This document shows, one piece after another, positions 43,000 through 51,215 of a stretch of 64,000 bases of DNA. Each line of letters starts with the position of its first letter. The stretch's first letter is position 1. The notes beneath the pieces are model-generated. The model saw only the letters and a list, made by a program, of their open reading frames with translations. It did no database searches and was not told the DNA's origin. The position numbers and the translations under genes were made by a program. Source of the stretch: Bog-159 sp049516155 (GTDB taxonomy: Bacteria; Acidobacteriota; Terriglobia; Bryobacterales; Bryobacteraceae); contig JBEKTJ010000009.1 of NCBI GenBank assembly GCA_049516155.1, forward strand, positions 1 to 64,000, in the 5' to 3' direction.

Positions 43000-44154
43000 T
43001 CATCTTGCGCTCCGCTCGTCCAGCGGACCCATTACGCGGGCGACTTCGTCCGCGAGCATCGCTGAAAATCTTTCGGAGCCATACCGGTTCAGATGCATGG
43101 CGTCCTTGAAAAACTCGGGGCGCTCCAGAGTATCGAAGAGGTGTTCATTCAGTAGAATCACGTTTGGCCGGGCCGCCAATTCCCTAATGGAGCTACTCCG
43201 CTTCTTCACCAGATTGTCCGGGCGTGGTAGCGGGCCGCGCGGCAGCCGCACGAAGACGATCTTGGTGTGCGACTCGCGATAGCGATCGGCGGTGCGTCCC
43301 AGCCATGCGCGAAAGAATCGGCCCAGACGGCCGGTCTGCGGATTGGGCTCGTGTATCAGCCAGGAGCGCACCGAGGCCTTCTGCGGCTCGGGCATTCCTG
43401 GCGGGTAGGTCGCTGTGAGTGTGGACCAATCGATTTGCAGGCCCGCCATGTTGCTGGACGACTCCACATAGTTGTAGGTCCAATCTGGCCAGCCCTGGTG
43501 GCACAGACGGACGTTATATAGCCGCTTCTTCGGATGCGCAAGAAACGCCTGAATGTCGCTCTGCAGTGCGATCCCCTTCAGCAAGGCGCCGCGAAATGCT
43601 TCCCATCGGACTGCGGGGCTGTAGAACGATCGGGCGAACTCTATCGTGTCGCTCAGTCGAAGCCGGGCAATACAATAGTGCAGCGCGCGAATGTCGTCAT
43701 CGGGGTTGAACGCACGGTCCTCATCGTCGTAGTCGTCGACGCCGATCACGATCGCGCGATATCGGCGCGCCGTGGGGTCCAGGTCGCGCAGCAGGTAGTA
43801 CCAGGCGCGCGGATCGCTACCGGCCACGCTTGCGGTCCGGACGGCGTAGCCTGTCTGGCTCGGGCGCTGGTCCACTCCTTTTGGAAAGTAGCTCATGCGC
43901 GAATTGCCGAGAGTCACTACCAGATTGTCGCCGGCTTTGTTCTGCGCCGCTCTCTCCCGCCAAAGGACCAGTTCCAGAAGTCCGGCGGATGAATCCGGTT
44001 CCAGAATCGAGGTGTAGAGCCGGGTGCGAAACAGAAGCGCATCCAGGCCGAACAGGAGTAGACATGCGATCAGCAGTGTGAGGACGATGCGGCGTGGTTT
44101 GCGGACAGCCGCGGTTGCGAGAGGAGGCGATGGTGCGATTGCCATAGCCGGCAT
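43000..44154 (-). CDS. SGNH hydrolase-like periplasmic partner of MBOAT
   Basis: With the start at 44154 the protein has 384 residues. One N-terminal transmembrane helix (IVLTLLIACLLLFGLDALLF) anchors a periplasmic domain. The SGNH motifs are visible: the nucleophile in VVTLGNSRMSYFP (block I) and DAMHLNRYGSERF with the Asp-x-x-His pair (block V). It resembles AlgX/AlgJ or DUF1574-type partners of MBOAT acyltransferases, which pass the acyl group on to polysaccharide. Alternative starts at 44193 or 44145 exist; the region upstream of 44198 belongs to the HNH gene. Confidence 0.8.
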   Translation of the reverse strand: MPAMAIAPSPPLATAAVRKPRRIVLTLLIACLLLFGLDALLFRTRLYTSILEPDSSAGLLELVLWRERAAQNKAGDNLVVTLGNSRMSYFPKGVDQRPSQTGYAVRTASVAGSDPRAWYYLLRDLDPTARRYRAIVIGVDDYDDEDRAFNPDDDIRALHYCIARLRLSDTIEFARSFYSPAVRWEAFRGALLKGIALQSDIQAFLAHPKKRLYNVRLCHQGWPDWTYNYVESSSNMAGLQIDWSTLTATYPPGMPEPQKASVRSWLIHEPNPQTGRLGRFFRAWLGRTADRYRESHTKIVFVRLPRGPLPRPDNLVKKRSSSIRELAARPNVILLNEHLFDTLERPEFFKDAMHLNRYGSERFSAMLADEVARVMGPLDERSAR

Positions 44155-44197
44155 CGGCGGGCGGAACTTTCTCCGCTCTGCGCATTCTAGCATTGGT

Positions 44198-44902
44198 TCA
44201 GATGGTGGTGTGCGCGCTTGAGAACCGCCTCCGGTCGCGTTCCGCCAGTTCGTGTTGCCCGCGGGTTTCGAGGACGTGGCGCAGCACAAACTTGTATTGC
44301 ATACGGGGATCGCACAGGTCCTTCCATTCCTCTTCGAGGACCGCCGTAAGGTGCCCGCTGCTCGCGACTTGCTCCAACCACCGGCCAACCCGCCTGAGCA
44401 TATTGAACCGCTCTTCGCACAGCGCCGCACGCTGGAGGTCGCACAGGCGGATGGTTTCGTTGGCGCGGTATGCCTGCGCTGCGTCGAGCTTGGGATGCGG
44501 TTCGAGTCTTCCTGTGTCCGGATGGACCCAGAAATATGGCTCCGGATCCTCGTCGTCCGGCTTCAAAAGCGTGTTCCGATGGTCCTGGTTACTTTTGGTG
44601 CCGTTGCAGATCTGGCACACGGGCAATAGATTGGTCCATTCAAAGGCGAGATCGGGAGCGATCGTCTTCGCCACATAGTGCTCGACCTGCAGGTAGGCCT
44701 GCGCATCCAGTTTACCTTCGCAGTACACGCATTTTCCGTGAGCCAAGCCGCGAAGGGCTATGGCGAGAACCTTCTTCGCCGACTGCGTTGCCCAGTCACC
44801 TCTTCTGGAACCAATTGCGATGATCTGGTACCGGGCAGTCCATCTCTTTCCGTGCTTGATGAGCGCAGCGGGAGGTGCCGAAAGACGCGGCGTGTGAACC
44901 AT
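44198..44902 (-). CDS. HNH endonuclease, PtuB-like (Septu-type defence)
   Basis: The 234-residue protein has an HNH nuclease of the kind found with AAA ATPases in Septu and retron systems: Cys58/Cys61 in KCVYCEGKL, His75 in QVEHYVAK, and Cys96/Cys99/Asn100/Lys103 in NLLPVCQICNGTKSN. The second half is helical and probably contacts the ATPase. Its gene starts six bases after the ATPase stop on the same strand. In Septu, PtuB degrades DNA when released from PtuA. The nuclease gene itself looks intact. No reverse transcriptase or other retron part is seen nearby. PtuB identity is inferred from motif and gene order. Confidence 0.78.
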   Translation of the reverse strand: MVHTPRLSAPPAALIKHGKRWTARYQIIAIGSRRGDWATQSAKKVLAIALRGLAHGKCVYCEGKLDAQAYLQVEHYVAKTIAPDLAFEWTNLLPVCQICNGTKSNQDHRNTLLKPDDEDPEPYFWVHPDTGRLEPHPKLDAAQAYRANETIRLCDLQRAALCEERFNMLRRVGRWLEQVASSGHLTAVLEEEWKDLCDPRMQYKFVLRHVLETRGQHELAERDRRRFSSAHTTI

Positions 44903-44908
44903 GCCCGT

Positions 44909-46404
44909 CTACGCGCGTTTCCGCCGCTTGATCGGATGCGGCTTTATTTCATCGGCGGTGAGTGAATGCAACACGCTCTCCGGGATCGTCAATGGCGAGC
45001 CCACGATAGACTTCAGTTCCTCGCTACGGCCGGCGAGAGTAATCGTCAGTTCCCCAAGACGCGACCTATCCGCTGCCGACATCGAGCCGCCAACCTCGCG
45101 CCTTTTGAGAGTGTTCCACTCATCCAATTCGCGTTCGGTCTTGACGTCAAAACGGCTGTCTACTCCGAAGATTTCCTTTAGCGTGGTCGTGACGGACTCC
45201 CCGATCGGGGAATCGACTGGAGGTCGCACGCTGGCGCGCCCCGTTGGATCCAGTTCGAGGACATGCACACGGGAGTTCGGGCAAGATGAAATGACGAAGG
45301 GCGAGTGGGAGGTGACCAGAATCTGGACATCCGGGAGTGCCTCCCGCATGGCGGGTAGCAGCTTGCGCTGCCAGAGAGGATGAAGATGGGCATCAACCTC
45401 GTCTAGAAGTAGTACGCCGGGTCGCTTGCCCCCGAGCGCCTGGTTCCACTGGACCAGATCCTGCCTCATCATGAAATCCGCGATCCAGCCCACCGTGCTG
45501 CGAACGCCGTCGGGTAATTGGGAAAAGTCCAGACTGTGGCCAAACGCTTTGAGACGCGGCTGAAAACTTGGTTCTATCTCCACGTCGAATGAGACGCTCT
45601 GACCGTAGAGCAGCCGCAAGGCATTTTCGAACCGGTACAGCGAGCGCGTGTATTGGTCCGCCGATTGGTCGCGCTCCCGCGCGATTGCCCTCTTGCTATA
45701 AAGGCTTAGTAGCCAGGATTGGACGAACTTATTTTGGACTGTCGATTCGAATGCCAACGAGTTTTCATGAGGGCTAGCGAGCGTTTTTGTGAGGTCGACA
45801 GCCGCCACGTGCCGGAGCGCCCTCGACGGTGAATAAGCTGCGACGTTGAGGAGCGCGCCTGCGAGGGCAGCCTCCCTCTTATCCTGGAAGACAAGCCCGG
45901 TGGTACCGTGATCCTCTTCGCGGGCGAGGACGGGTTTCTTCGGGAGTGCTCGCCTACTAGCCTCGCGAACCAAGAACGACGGGTCAAGAAATAGCTCGTA
46001 GCGGCGATCGGAACGCTCAACTTGGAAGCTCTGCAATATTCGCTCATCGAAGCCGGTACCACACAGCACCGATCGGGCCCAAACGGCCAGCGCTTCCTGG
46101 TCGCTTTTGTTTGTCCCCTTAGTGCAGGCGCGCGCGTAGGGGGTTGCCCCCGGCGGCTGAACCACGACCAGCGCGCGCGAGTGTGTGTAACCGGCGGTCA
46201 GGTGTGCCCAGTCGGCGTACCTGAATCCCGACTTCCCGCTATCCATCGCCCACGCTAAAGTCCCGAGGATCGTCGATTCCCGGACCCATTCACCCCCGCA
46301 AAAATGTGCGGCCCCAGATGCGGGTTGCCCTTGCCATCCGACAGGTCCACGTCGAGCCGCTCAAACGGCCCAACTCCCTCGGCAATCAGGCGCAGCAAAG
46401 GCAT
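44909..46404 (-). pseudogene. PtuA-like AAA ATPase, frameshifted in Walker A
   Basis: The gene would encode about 498 residues. The first frame gives MPLLRLIAEGVGPFERLDVD and PHIFAGVNGSG, then leaves frame (stop at 46255-46257). The second frame supplies STILGTLAWAMDSG and runs to 44909. The join at 46277-46278 reads GGGAATCG where GGGAAxTCG would encode the G-K-S of Walker A, so exactly one base is missing at the catalytic Lys codon. Later motifs are intact: Walker B GVLLLDEVDAHLHP, H-loop ILVTSHSPFVIS. It pairs with the HNH gene downstream in the PtuAB order. Sequencing error in a short A run cannot be excluded. Confidence 0.82.
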
Positions 46405-46442
46405 TCCTATATCATATATCCCGTAGCGCTCAGACCGCTTGT

Positions 46443-46448
46443 TATACT
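46443..46448 (+). promoter_or_regulatory. Putative -10 box of gltX (leaderless transcript possible)
   Basis: TATACT lies nine bases before the gltX ATG at 46458, so transcription would begin at or very near the start codon. No ribosome-binding site is seen before the ATG. A leaderless mRNA is therefore likely if this box is used; the -35 region is not clear. Confidence 0.45.
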
Positions 46449-46457
46449 GGGCTTTTA

Positions 46458-47879
46458 ATGCTACGAGTTCGCTTCGCGCCGTCTCCCACCGGCTTTCTCC
46501 ATATCGGCAGCGCGCGCACATTCATCTTCAACTGGCTCTACGCACGCCATAACGGCGGCGCGATGATCCTGCGCATCGACGATACCGACGTCGAACGCAA
46601 TACGCAGACTTCGCTCGACTCCATCTTCGATGGGCTGCGCTGGCTGGATCTGGGATGGGACGAGCAGTATCGCCAGTCCGAGCGGCTGGCCGTGCATCGT
46701 GAAGCGGCGCAGGCTATCTTCCATAAGGGACTGGCTTACCGCGACTTCACCCCTGCCGCAGCCGACGCGGGCGAAGGCACGTGGCTGTTCAATCCGGGCA
46801 TGCGCGAGCTTTCCGACGCCGAGAGCGACCGTCGCGCCGCGGCCGGAGAGCCCTTCGTGCTGCGATTCCGCGTGCCCCGCGACCACGCCGACAACGTGTG
46901 CTTTCGCGACGCCGTTTACGGGGAGCAGGTCAAATCCACTGCGGACATCGAGGACTTCGCACTATTGCGCAGCAATGGCATGCCCACTTATCACCTAGCC
47001 TCCTGTGCGGATGACGCCGACCTGCGCATCAGTCACATTATTCGCGGCCAGGACCATCTGACCAACACATTCAAACACGTGCTCATCTTCGAGGCTGTGG
47101 GCGTTACGCCGCCGCAATTCGCGCATCTGCCGCTACTGATCGCTCCCGATGGCGCCAAGCTTTCCAAGCGCCGGCACGGTCCGGTGGTCAGTGTGACCAC
47201 CTATCGCGACTACGGCTTCCTGCCACAGGCTTTCGTGAATTTCCTGTGCCTGTTGGGGTGGTCGCCCAAAGACGATCGCGACCGCATGAGCCGCGAGGAA
47301 TTGGTCGACGCGTTTTCGTTTGCGGGCATCAATCGCAGCAACGCGGTAATCAATGTCACGGAAGAAGACCCCTTCGATCCCAAGGCCCTGTGGCTGAATG
47401 CGGAGCACATCCGCGCGCTTTCCGTGGGCGACTTGACCGATAACCTGCTGCCGTTCGTACACGCCGCGGGATTTCAGGTTGACCGCGCCAGGATGCTGCG
47501 CATTACTCCCCTGGTCCAAGAACGCATCAAGTTATTGCGCGATGTACTGACCGTGGCCGATTTCTTCTTCGTCGATCGGTTGGCGCCTTATGATGGCGCG
47601 GAGTTGATCCCACAGAAGGGCGATGCGGCCATGGCCCTGCGCGCCCTGCAATCCGGCCAAGACGTTCTCGCTGCAGCCGATTTCACCCACGACGCGCTGG
47701 AACAAACGCTGCGGTCCGCCGCCGCCGCGCTGGGGATCAAGACCGGCCAGATGTTCCAGCCGATTCGCGTGGCCGTCTGCGGCCGCAAGAACGCGCCTCC
47801 GCTGTTTGCAACGCTCGAGGTGCTAGGCCGCGACACCTCGCTCGCGCGCATCGGCCAGGCCATCGAGAAGTTGCAGTAG
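46458..47879 (+). CDS. gltX: Glutamyl-tRNA synthetase
   Basis: The 473-residue class I synthetase has the ATP-binding HIGS motif (APSPTGFLHIGSARTFIFNW), the IIRGQDHLTNTFKH segment and the KLSKRRHG loop that replaces KMSKS in GltX. The anticodon-binding C-terminal domain is present (TGQMFQPIRVAVCGRKNAPP). It charges tRNA-Glu in the cytoplasm. Because a separate glutaminyl-tRNA synthetase follows, this enzyme is probably discriminating. It is divergent from the defence module, with 53 bases between the two starts. Confidence 0.97.
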   Translation: MLRVRFAPSPTGFLHIGSARTFIFNWLYARHNGGAMILRIDDTDVERNTQTSLDSIFDGLRWLDLGWDEQYRQSERLAVHREAAQAIFHKGLAYRDFTPAAADAGEGTWLFNPGMRELSDAESDRRAAAGEPFVLRFRVPRDHADNVCFRDAVYGEQVKSTADIEDFALLRSNGMPTYHLASCADDADLRISHIIRGQDHLTNTFKHVLIFEAVGVTPPQFAHLPLLIAPDGAKLSKRRHGPVVSVTTYRDYGFLPQAFVNFLCLLGWSPKDDRDRMSREELVDAFSFAGINRSNAVINVTEEDPFDPKALWLNAEHIRALSVGDLTDNLLPFVHAAGFQVDRARMLRITPLVQERIKLLRDVLTVADFFFVDRLAPYDGAELIPQKGDAAMALRALQSGQDVLAAADFTHDALEQTLRSAAAALGIKTGQMFQPIRVAVCGRKNAPPLFATLEVLGRDTSLARIGQAIEKLQ

Positions 47880-47897
47880 GAGTTTCCGTATATAATC

Positions 47898-49610
47898 ATG
47901 ACCCCCACTTCAGGCTCTTCGAACTTCGTCCGCGACATCGTCATCGAGGACTTAAAGACCAACAAGTACGGTGGCCGCGTACACACGCGCTTTCCGCCGG
48001 AGCCGAATGGCTATCTCCACATCGGCCACGCAAAGTCGATCAATCTCAACTTCGGACTCGCCGCGGAGTTCGGCGGTAAGTGCAACCTGCGCTTCGACGA
48101 CACTAATCCCTCGAAGGAAGAGACCGAGTATGTCGATTCGATTATCAAGGATGTCCGCTGGCTCGGAGGCGACTGGGAAGACCGGCTCTTCTATGCGTCG
48201 GACTACTTCGACCAGTTGCACGCATGGGCCGTGCAGCTAATCGAATCCGGGCACGCATATGTTTGCGATCTTACGGCCGAACAGATGCGGGAGTACCGCG
48301 GCACCTTGACGGAGCCCGGCATCGAGAGCCCCTGGCGTAATCGTTCCGTCGCGGAGAATCTGGATCTGTTCGAGCGCATGCGGGCGGGCGAGTTCCCGGA
48401 CGGTTCACGCACCCTGCGCGCGAAGATCGACATGGCCTCGAATAACCTGAACATGCGCGATCCGGTGATGTACCGCATTCTGCACGCGGAGCATCACCGC
48501 ACCGGCGACAAGTGGTGCATCTATCCCATGTACGATTTCACGCATGGCCAGTCCGATTCCATCGAGCGTGTGACCCACTCCGTTTGCACGCTGGAGTTTG
48601 AAGACCACCGTCCGCTGTACGACTGGTACATCGAACGGTTAGGGATCTATCATCCCCAGCAGATCGAATTCGACCGGTTGAATTTGACTTACACATTATT
48701 GAGTAAGCGCAAGTTGCTCACCCTGGTGCAGGATGGGCATGTGAAGGGCTGGGACGATCCTCGCATGCCGACGATTTCCGGCATCCGCCGGCGCGGTTAC
48801 ACGCCGGAGGCGCTACGCAACTTCAGCAATGCGATCGGCGTTTCGAAGACCAACGGCACCATCGAGCTGGCGCTGCTGGAACACTTTCTGCGCGAAGATT
48901 TGAACAAGCGCGTGCCGCGAGTCATGGCTGTATTGCGTCCGCTGCGCGTGGTCATCGATAACTACCCTGAAGATCAAACGGAGGAAATGGAGGCGGTGAA
49001 CAATCCCGAGGATGCCGCCATGGGCACGCGAAAAGTGCCGTTTTCGCGGGTGCTTTACATCGAGCAGGACGATTTCCGAGAGGTCCCGCCGAAGCAGTTT
49101 TACCGTCTCTCTCCGGGACGGGAAGTCCGACTGCGCTATGCCTATTTCATCAAGTGTACGAGTGTGGTGAAGGACGAAAAGACGGGCGAGGTGGTAGAGA
49201 TCCACTGCACCTACGACCCTGCCACGCGCGGCGGCAACGCGCCGGACGGACGGAAAGTGAAATCGACCATTCACTGGGTCTCCGCGGCGCACGCTATCGA
49301 TGCGGAAGTACGCCTGTACGAGAATTTGTTTCTGCGCGAAGATCCCAGTGAGACCGACGAAGGCGAGAACTTCATCGCGAATCTGAACCCGCACTCACTC
49401 GAAGTCCTGACTTGCGCCAAGCTGGAGCCTTCGCTGCGGGATGTGGTGGAAGGCGGCCGTTATCAGTTTGAGCGCCTGGGTTACTTCTGCGCCGATCCGG
49501 ATTCCGTTCCGGGAAAGCCGGTCTTCAACCGGACGGTCGCGCTGCGGGATACATGGGCCAAAATCGAGAAGGCCGAGAAAGCGCAGCAAGGCGGCCAGAA
49601 ATCGAAATGA
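47898..49610 (+). CDS. glnS: Glutaminyl-tRNA synthetase
   Basis: The 570-residue enzyme has FPPEPNGYLHIGHAKSINLN with HIGH, the DWCIYP-type segment DKWCIYPMYDFTHGQSDSIE, LTYTLLSKRKLLTLV in place of the KMSKS loop and a full GlnS anticodon domain from about residue 350 (FREVPPKQFYRLSPGREVRL). It attaches Gln to tRNA-Gln directly, so Gln-tRNA need not come from transamidation. TATAAT sits at 47891-47896, one base before the ATG, too close to serve this start. AGGAG at 47878-47882 is 15 bases away. The stop overlaps the next start (ATGA). Confidence 0.97.
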   Translation: MTPTSGSSNFVRDIVIEDLKTNKYGGRVHTRFPPEPNGYLHIGHAKSINLNFGLAAEFGGKCNLRFDDTNPSKEETEYVDSIIKDVRWLGGDWEDRLFYASDYFDQLHAWAVQLIESGHAYVCDLTAEQMREYRGTLTEPGIESPWRNRSVAENLDLFERMRAGEFPDGSRTLRAKIDMASNNLNMRDPVMYRILHAEHHRTGDKWCIYPMYDFTHGQSDSIERVTHSVCTLEFEDHRPLYDWYIERLGIYHPQQIEFDRLNLTYTLLSKRKLLTLVQDGHVKGWDDPRMPTISGIRRRGYTPEALRNFSNAIGVSKTNGTIELALLEHFLREDLNKRVPRVMAVLRPLRVVIDNYPEDQTEEMEAVNNPEDAAMGTRKVPFSRVLYIEQDDFREVPPKQFYRLSPGREVRLRYAYFIKCTSVVKDEKTGEVVEIHCTYDPATRGGNAPDGRKVKSTIHWVSAAHAIDAEVRLYENLFLREDPSETDEGENFIANLNPHSLEVLTCAKLEPSLRDVVEGGRYQFERLGYFCADPDSVPGKPVFNRTVALRDTWAKIEKAEKAQQGGQKSK

Positions 49611-51208
49611 TCATTTTGGGAATTGGCGGCATTCTGGGCGATGCGGCATCCGCCGTCTTGCGCGACGGCGGGCTGGTGGCGGCCGTTGAAGAATCCAAGC
49701 TGAGCCGCCAGGGGCAACTCGGCGCGCATACCGGCCCGACAGGGCTTCCCGAGCAATCCATCGCCGCGTGTCTCTCGCTGGCGGGCGCGACGCCCGCACA
49801 GGTCGACACCGTCGCCATCGTGCGTCCATACACCACGGGCCCGGAAGCTTCGCTCCACCTGCAGTTGCGCGCGCGATTTCCCAATAGCGCCCTCGTAGTG
49901 TTGGAGCATCACATCGCGCACGCCGCCTCGGCATATTATCCGTCGCCGTTTGAAGAAGCCACCGTGCTTACGCTGGATCGTGCGGGCGATTTCCGCTGTG
50001 GCGCCCGTTGGCGCGCCGCGGGCACGCAGCTTTCGCTCGATAAGGAACTGTATTATCCCGACTCACTCGGCGATCTCTATGGCCGAGTGACTGAGCTGCT
50101 GGGTTTCCACGCCAACCTGGAAGAGCACAAAGTGCAGTGGCTCTCGGCAGCCTGTGACGTGGGCGACGGCTGGTTCCGCGATCTATTCCTCGAGATAATG
50201 CCCATGCGCGACAGCGAGTGGCCCCGTCTCGACCGTTCCTTCTTTGATGCCGAGCGGCTGACCTGCGGCGGCTTTAGCGCCCGCTTTTACGAGCGGCTGG
50301 GCCTCGAAGACGGAGCCGCCGTGCCCGAGCCGCTGCGCGCTGCGCTGGCCGCCGGGATGCAGCGCGCCGTCGAAGAGACGGTGATCCGCATGGCTGGCTC
50401 CGGCAGGAATCTTTGTTTCGCCGGCGGGTTAGGCTTGAATGCGTTGCTGGTTTCCGCGCTGGAGCATTCGTCCTTTGAAAATGTTTTTGTGCAGCCCGCG
50501 GCGGGCAATGCCGGCACTGCGCTAGGCGCGGTGCTGCATACGTGGCATGCCGTCTACAACCAGCCGCAGCGTATCAGGCTCGATAACCTCTATCTCGGCC
50601 CCAGCTACGCGGCCGAAGAGATCAAGCGCGTGCTCGAAAATTGCAAGCTGCGCTTCCACTACATACCGACCACTGAAGAAACCATTGAAACGGCTATTGC
50701 GCAGCTCGCCGAGAATCGCATAGTGGCATGGATGCACGGCCGCATGGAGTTCGGGCCGCGCGCCTTGGGCAACCGGAGCATTCTGGCATCGCCGCTGGAC
50801 CCCTACGCCGCCGAGAATCTGAACGCGTTCATTAAACACCGCGAGCCGTTCCGCAAGTTTGCCGCCTCGGTACCGGCCGAGCTGGCGGACGAATACTTCG
50901 AGTGCGGCCCCAACGCGCGCTTTCTGGCCACCGTAGGCCGGGTTCGCCCGGCGCACCGCGGCCGGTTCGCGAGCGCCGCCCTGAACGGCGACCTGATCCG
51001 CGTACACACGGTTTCGCGGGAGGACAATCCGCTGTACTGGAAACTATTGCACGCGGCCGGCAAAGCTACGGGCCTGCCGGTGCTCTACAATACTTCGTTC
51101 AACCTATTCAGCGAACCGCTGGTATGCACTCCGCGCGATGCGGTGCGCAGCTTCTATTCATCCGGCATCGATGCGATGTTTGTAGGGAACTTCTTCTTGC
51201 AAAAGTGA
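49607..51208 (+). CDS. NodU/TobZ-type O-carbamoyltransferase
   Basis: The 533-residue protein has an N-terminal YgjD/Kae1-like domain that holds metal and carbamoyl adenylate: LGIGGILGDAASAVL, the His cluster in VLEHHIAHAASAYYPSPF and LTLDRAGDF, then CFAGGLGLNALL and PAAGNAGTALGAVLH. The C-terminal domain follows (MHGRMEFGPRALGNRSILAS, PVLYNTSFNLFSEPLV). It transfers a carbamoyl group from carbamoyl phosphate to a hydroxyl of a natural product or sugar. No biosynthetic cluster surrounds it; it overlaps glnS by four bases and is followed by a quinoprotein gene. Substrate unknown. Confidence 0.9.
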   Translation: MIILGIGGILGDAASAVLRDGGLVAAVEESKLSRQGQLGAHTGPTGLPEQSIAACLSLAGATPAQVDTVAIVRPYTTGPEASLHLQLRARFPNSALVVLEHHIAHAASAYYPSPFEEATVLTLDRAGDFRCGARWRAAGTQLSLDKELYYPDSLGDLYGRVTELLGFHANLEEHKVQWLSAACDVGDGWFRDLFLEIMPMRDSEWPRLDRSFFDAERLTCGGFSARFYERLGLEDGAAVPEPLRAALAAGMQRAVEETVIRMAGSGRNLCFAGGLGLNALLVSALEHSSFENVFVQPAAGNAGTALGAVLHTWHAVYNQPQRIRLDNLYLGPSYAAEEIKRVLENCKLRFHYIPTTEETIETAIAQLAENRIVAWMHGRMEFGPRALGNRSILASPLDPYAAENLNAFIKHREPFRKFAASVPAELADEYFECGPNARFLATVGRVRPAHRGRFASAALNGDLIRVHTVSREDNPLYWKLLHAAGKATGLPVLYNTSFNLFSEPLVCTPRDAVRSFYSSGIDAMFVGNFFLQK

Positions 51209-51215
51209 CTCTCTC

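Noticed and set aside
44198..46404. A retron or other reverse-transcriptase defence system
   Set aside because: The HNH and ATPase families also occur with retrons, but no reverse transcriptase or msr/msd-like region lies on either side; neighbours are gltX and the MBOAT pair.
47891..47896. TATAAT as promoter of glnS
   Set aside because: It ends one base before the ATG, so a transcript from it would start inside the gene. Read-through from gltX is more likely.
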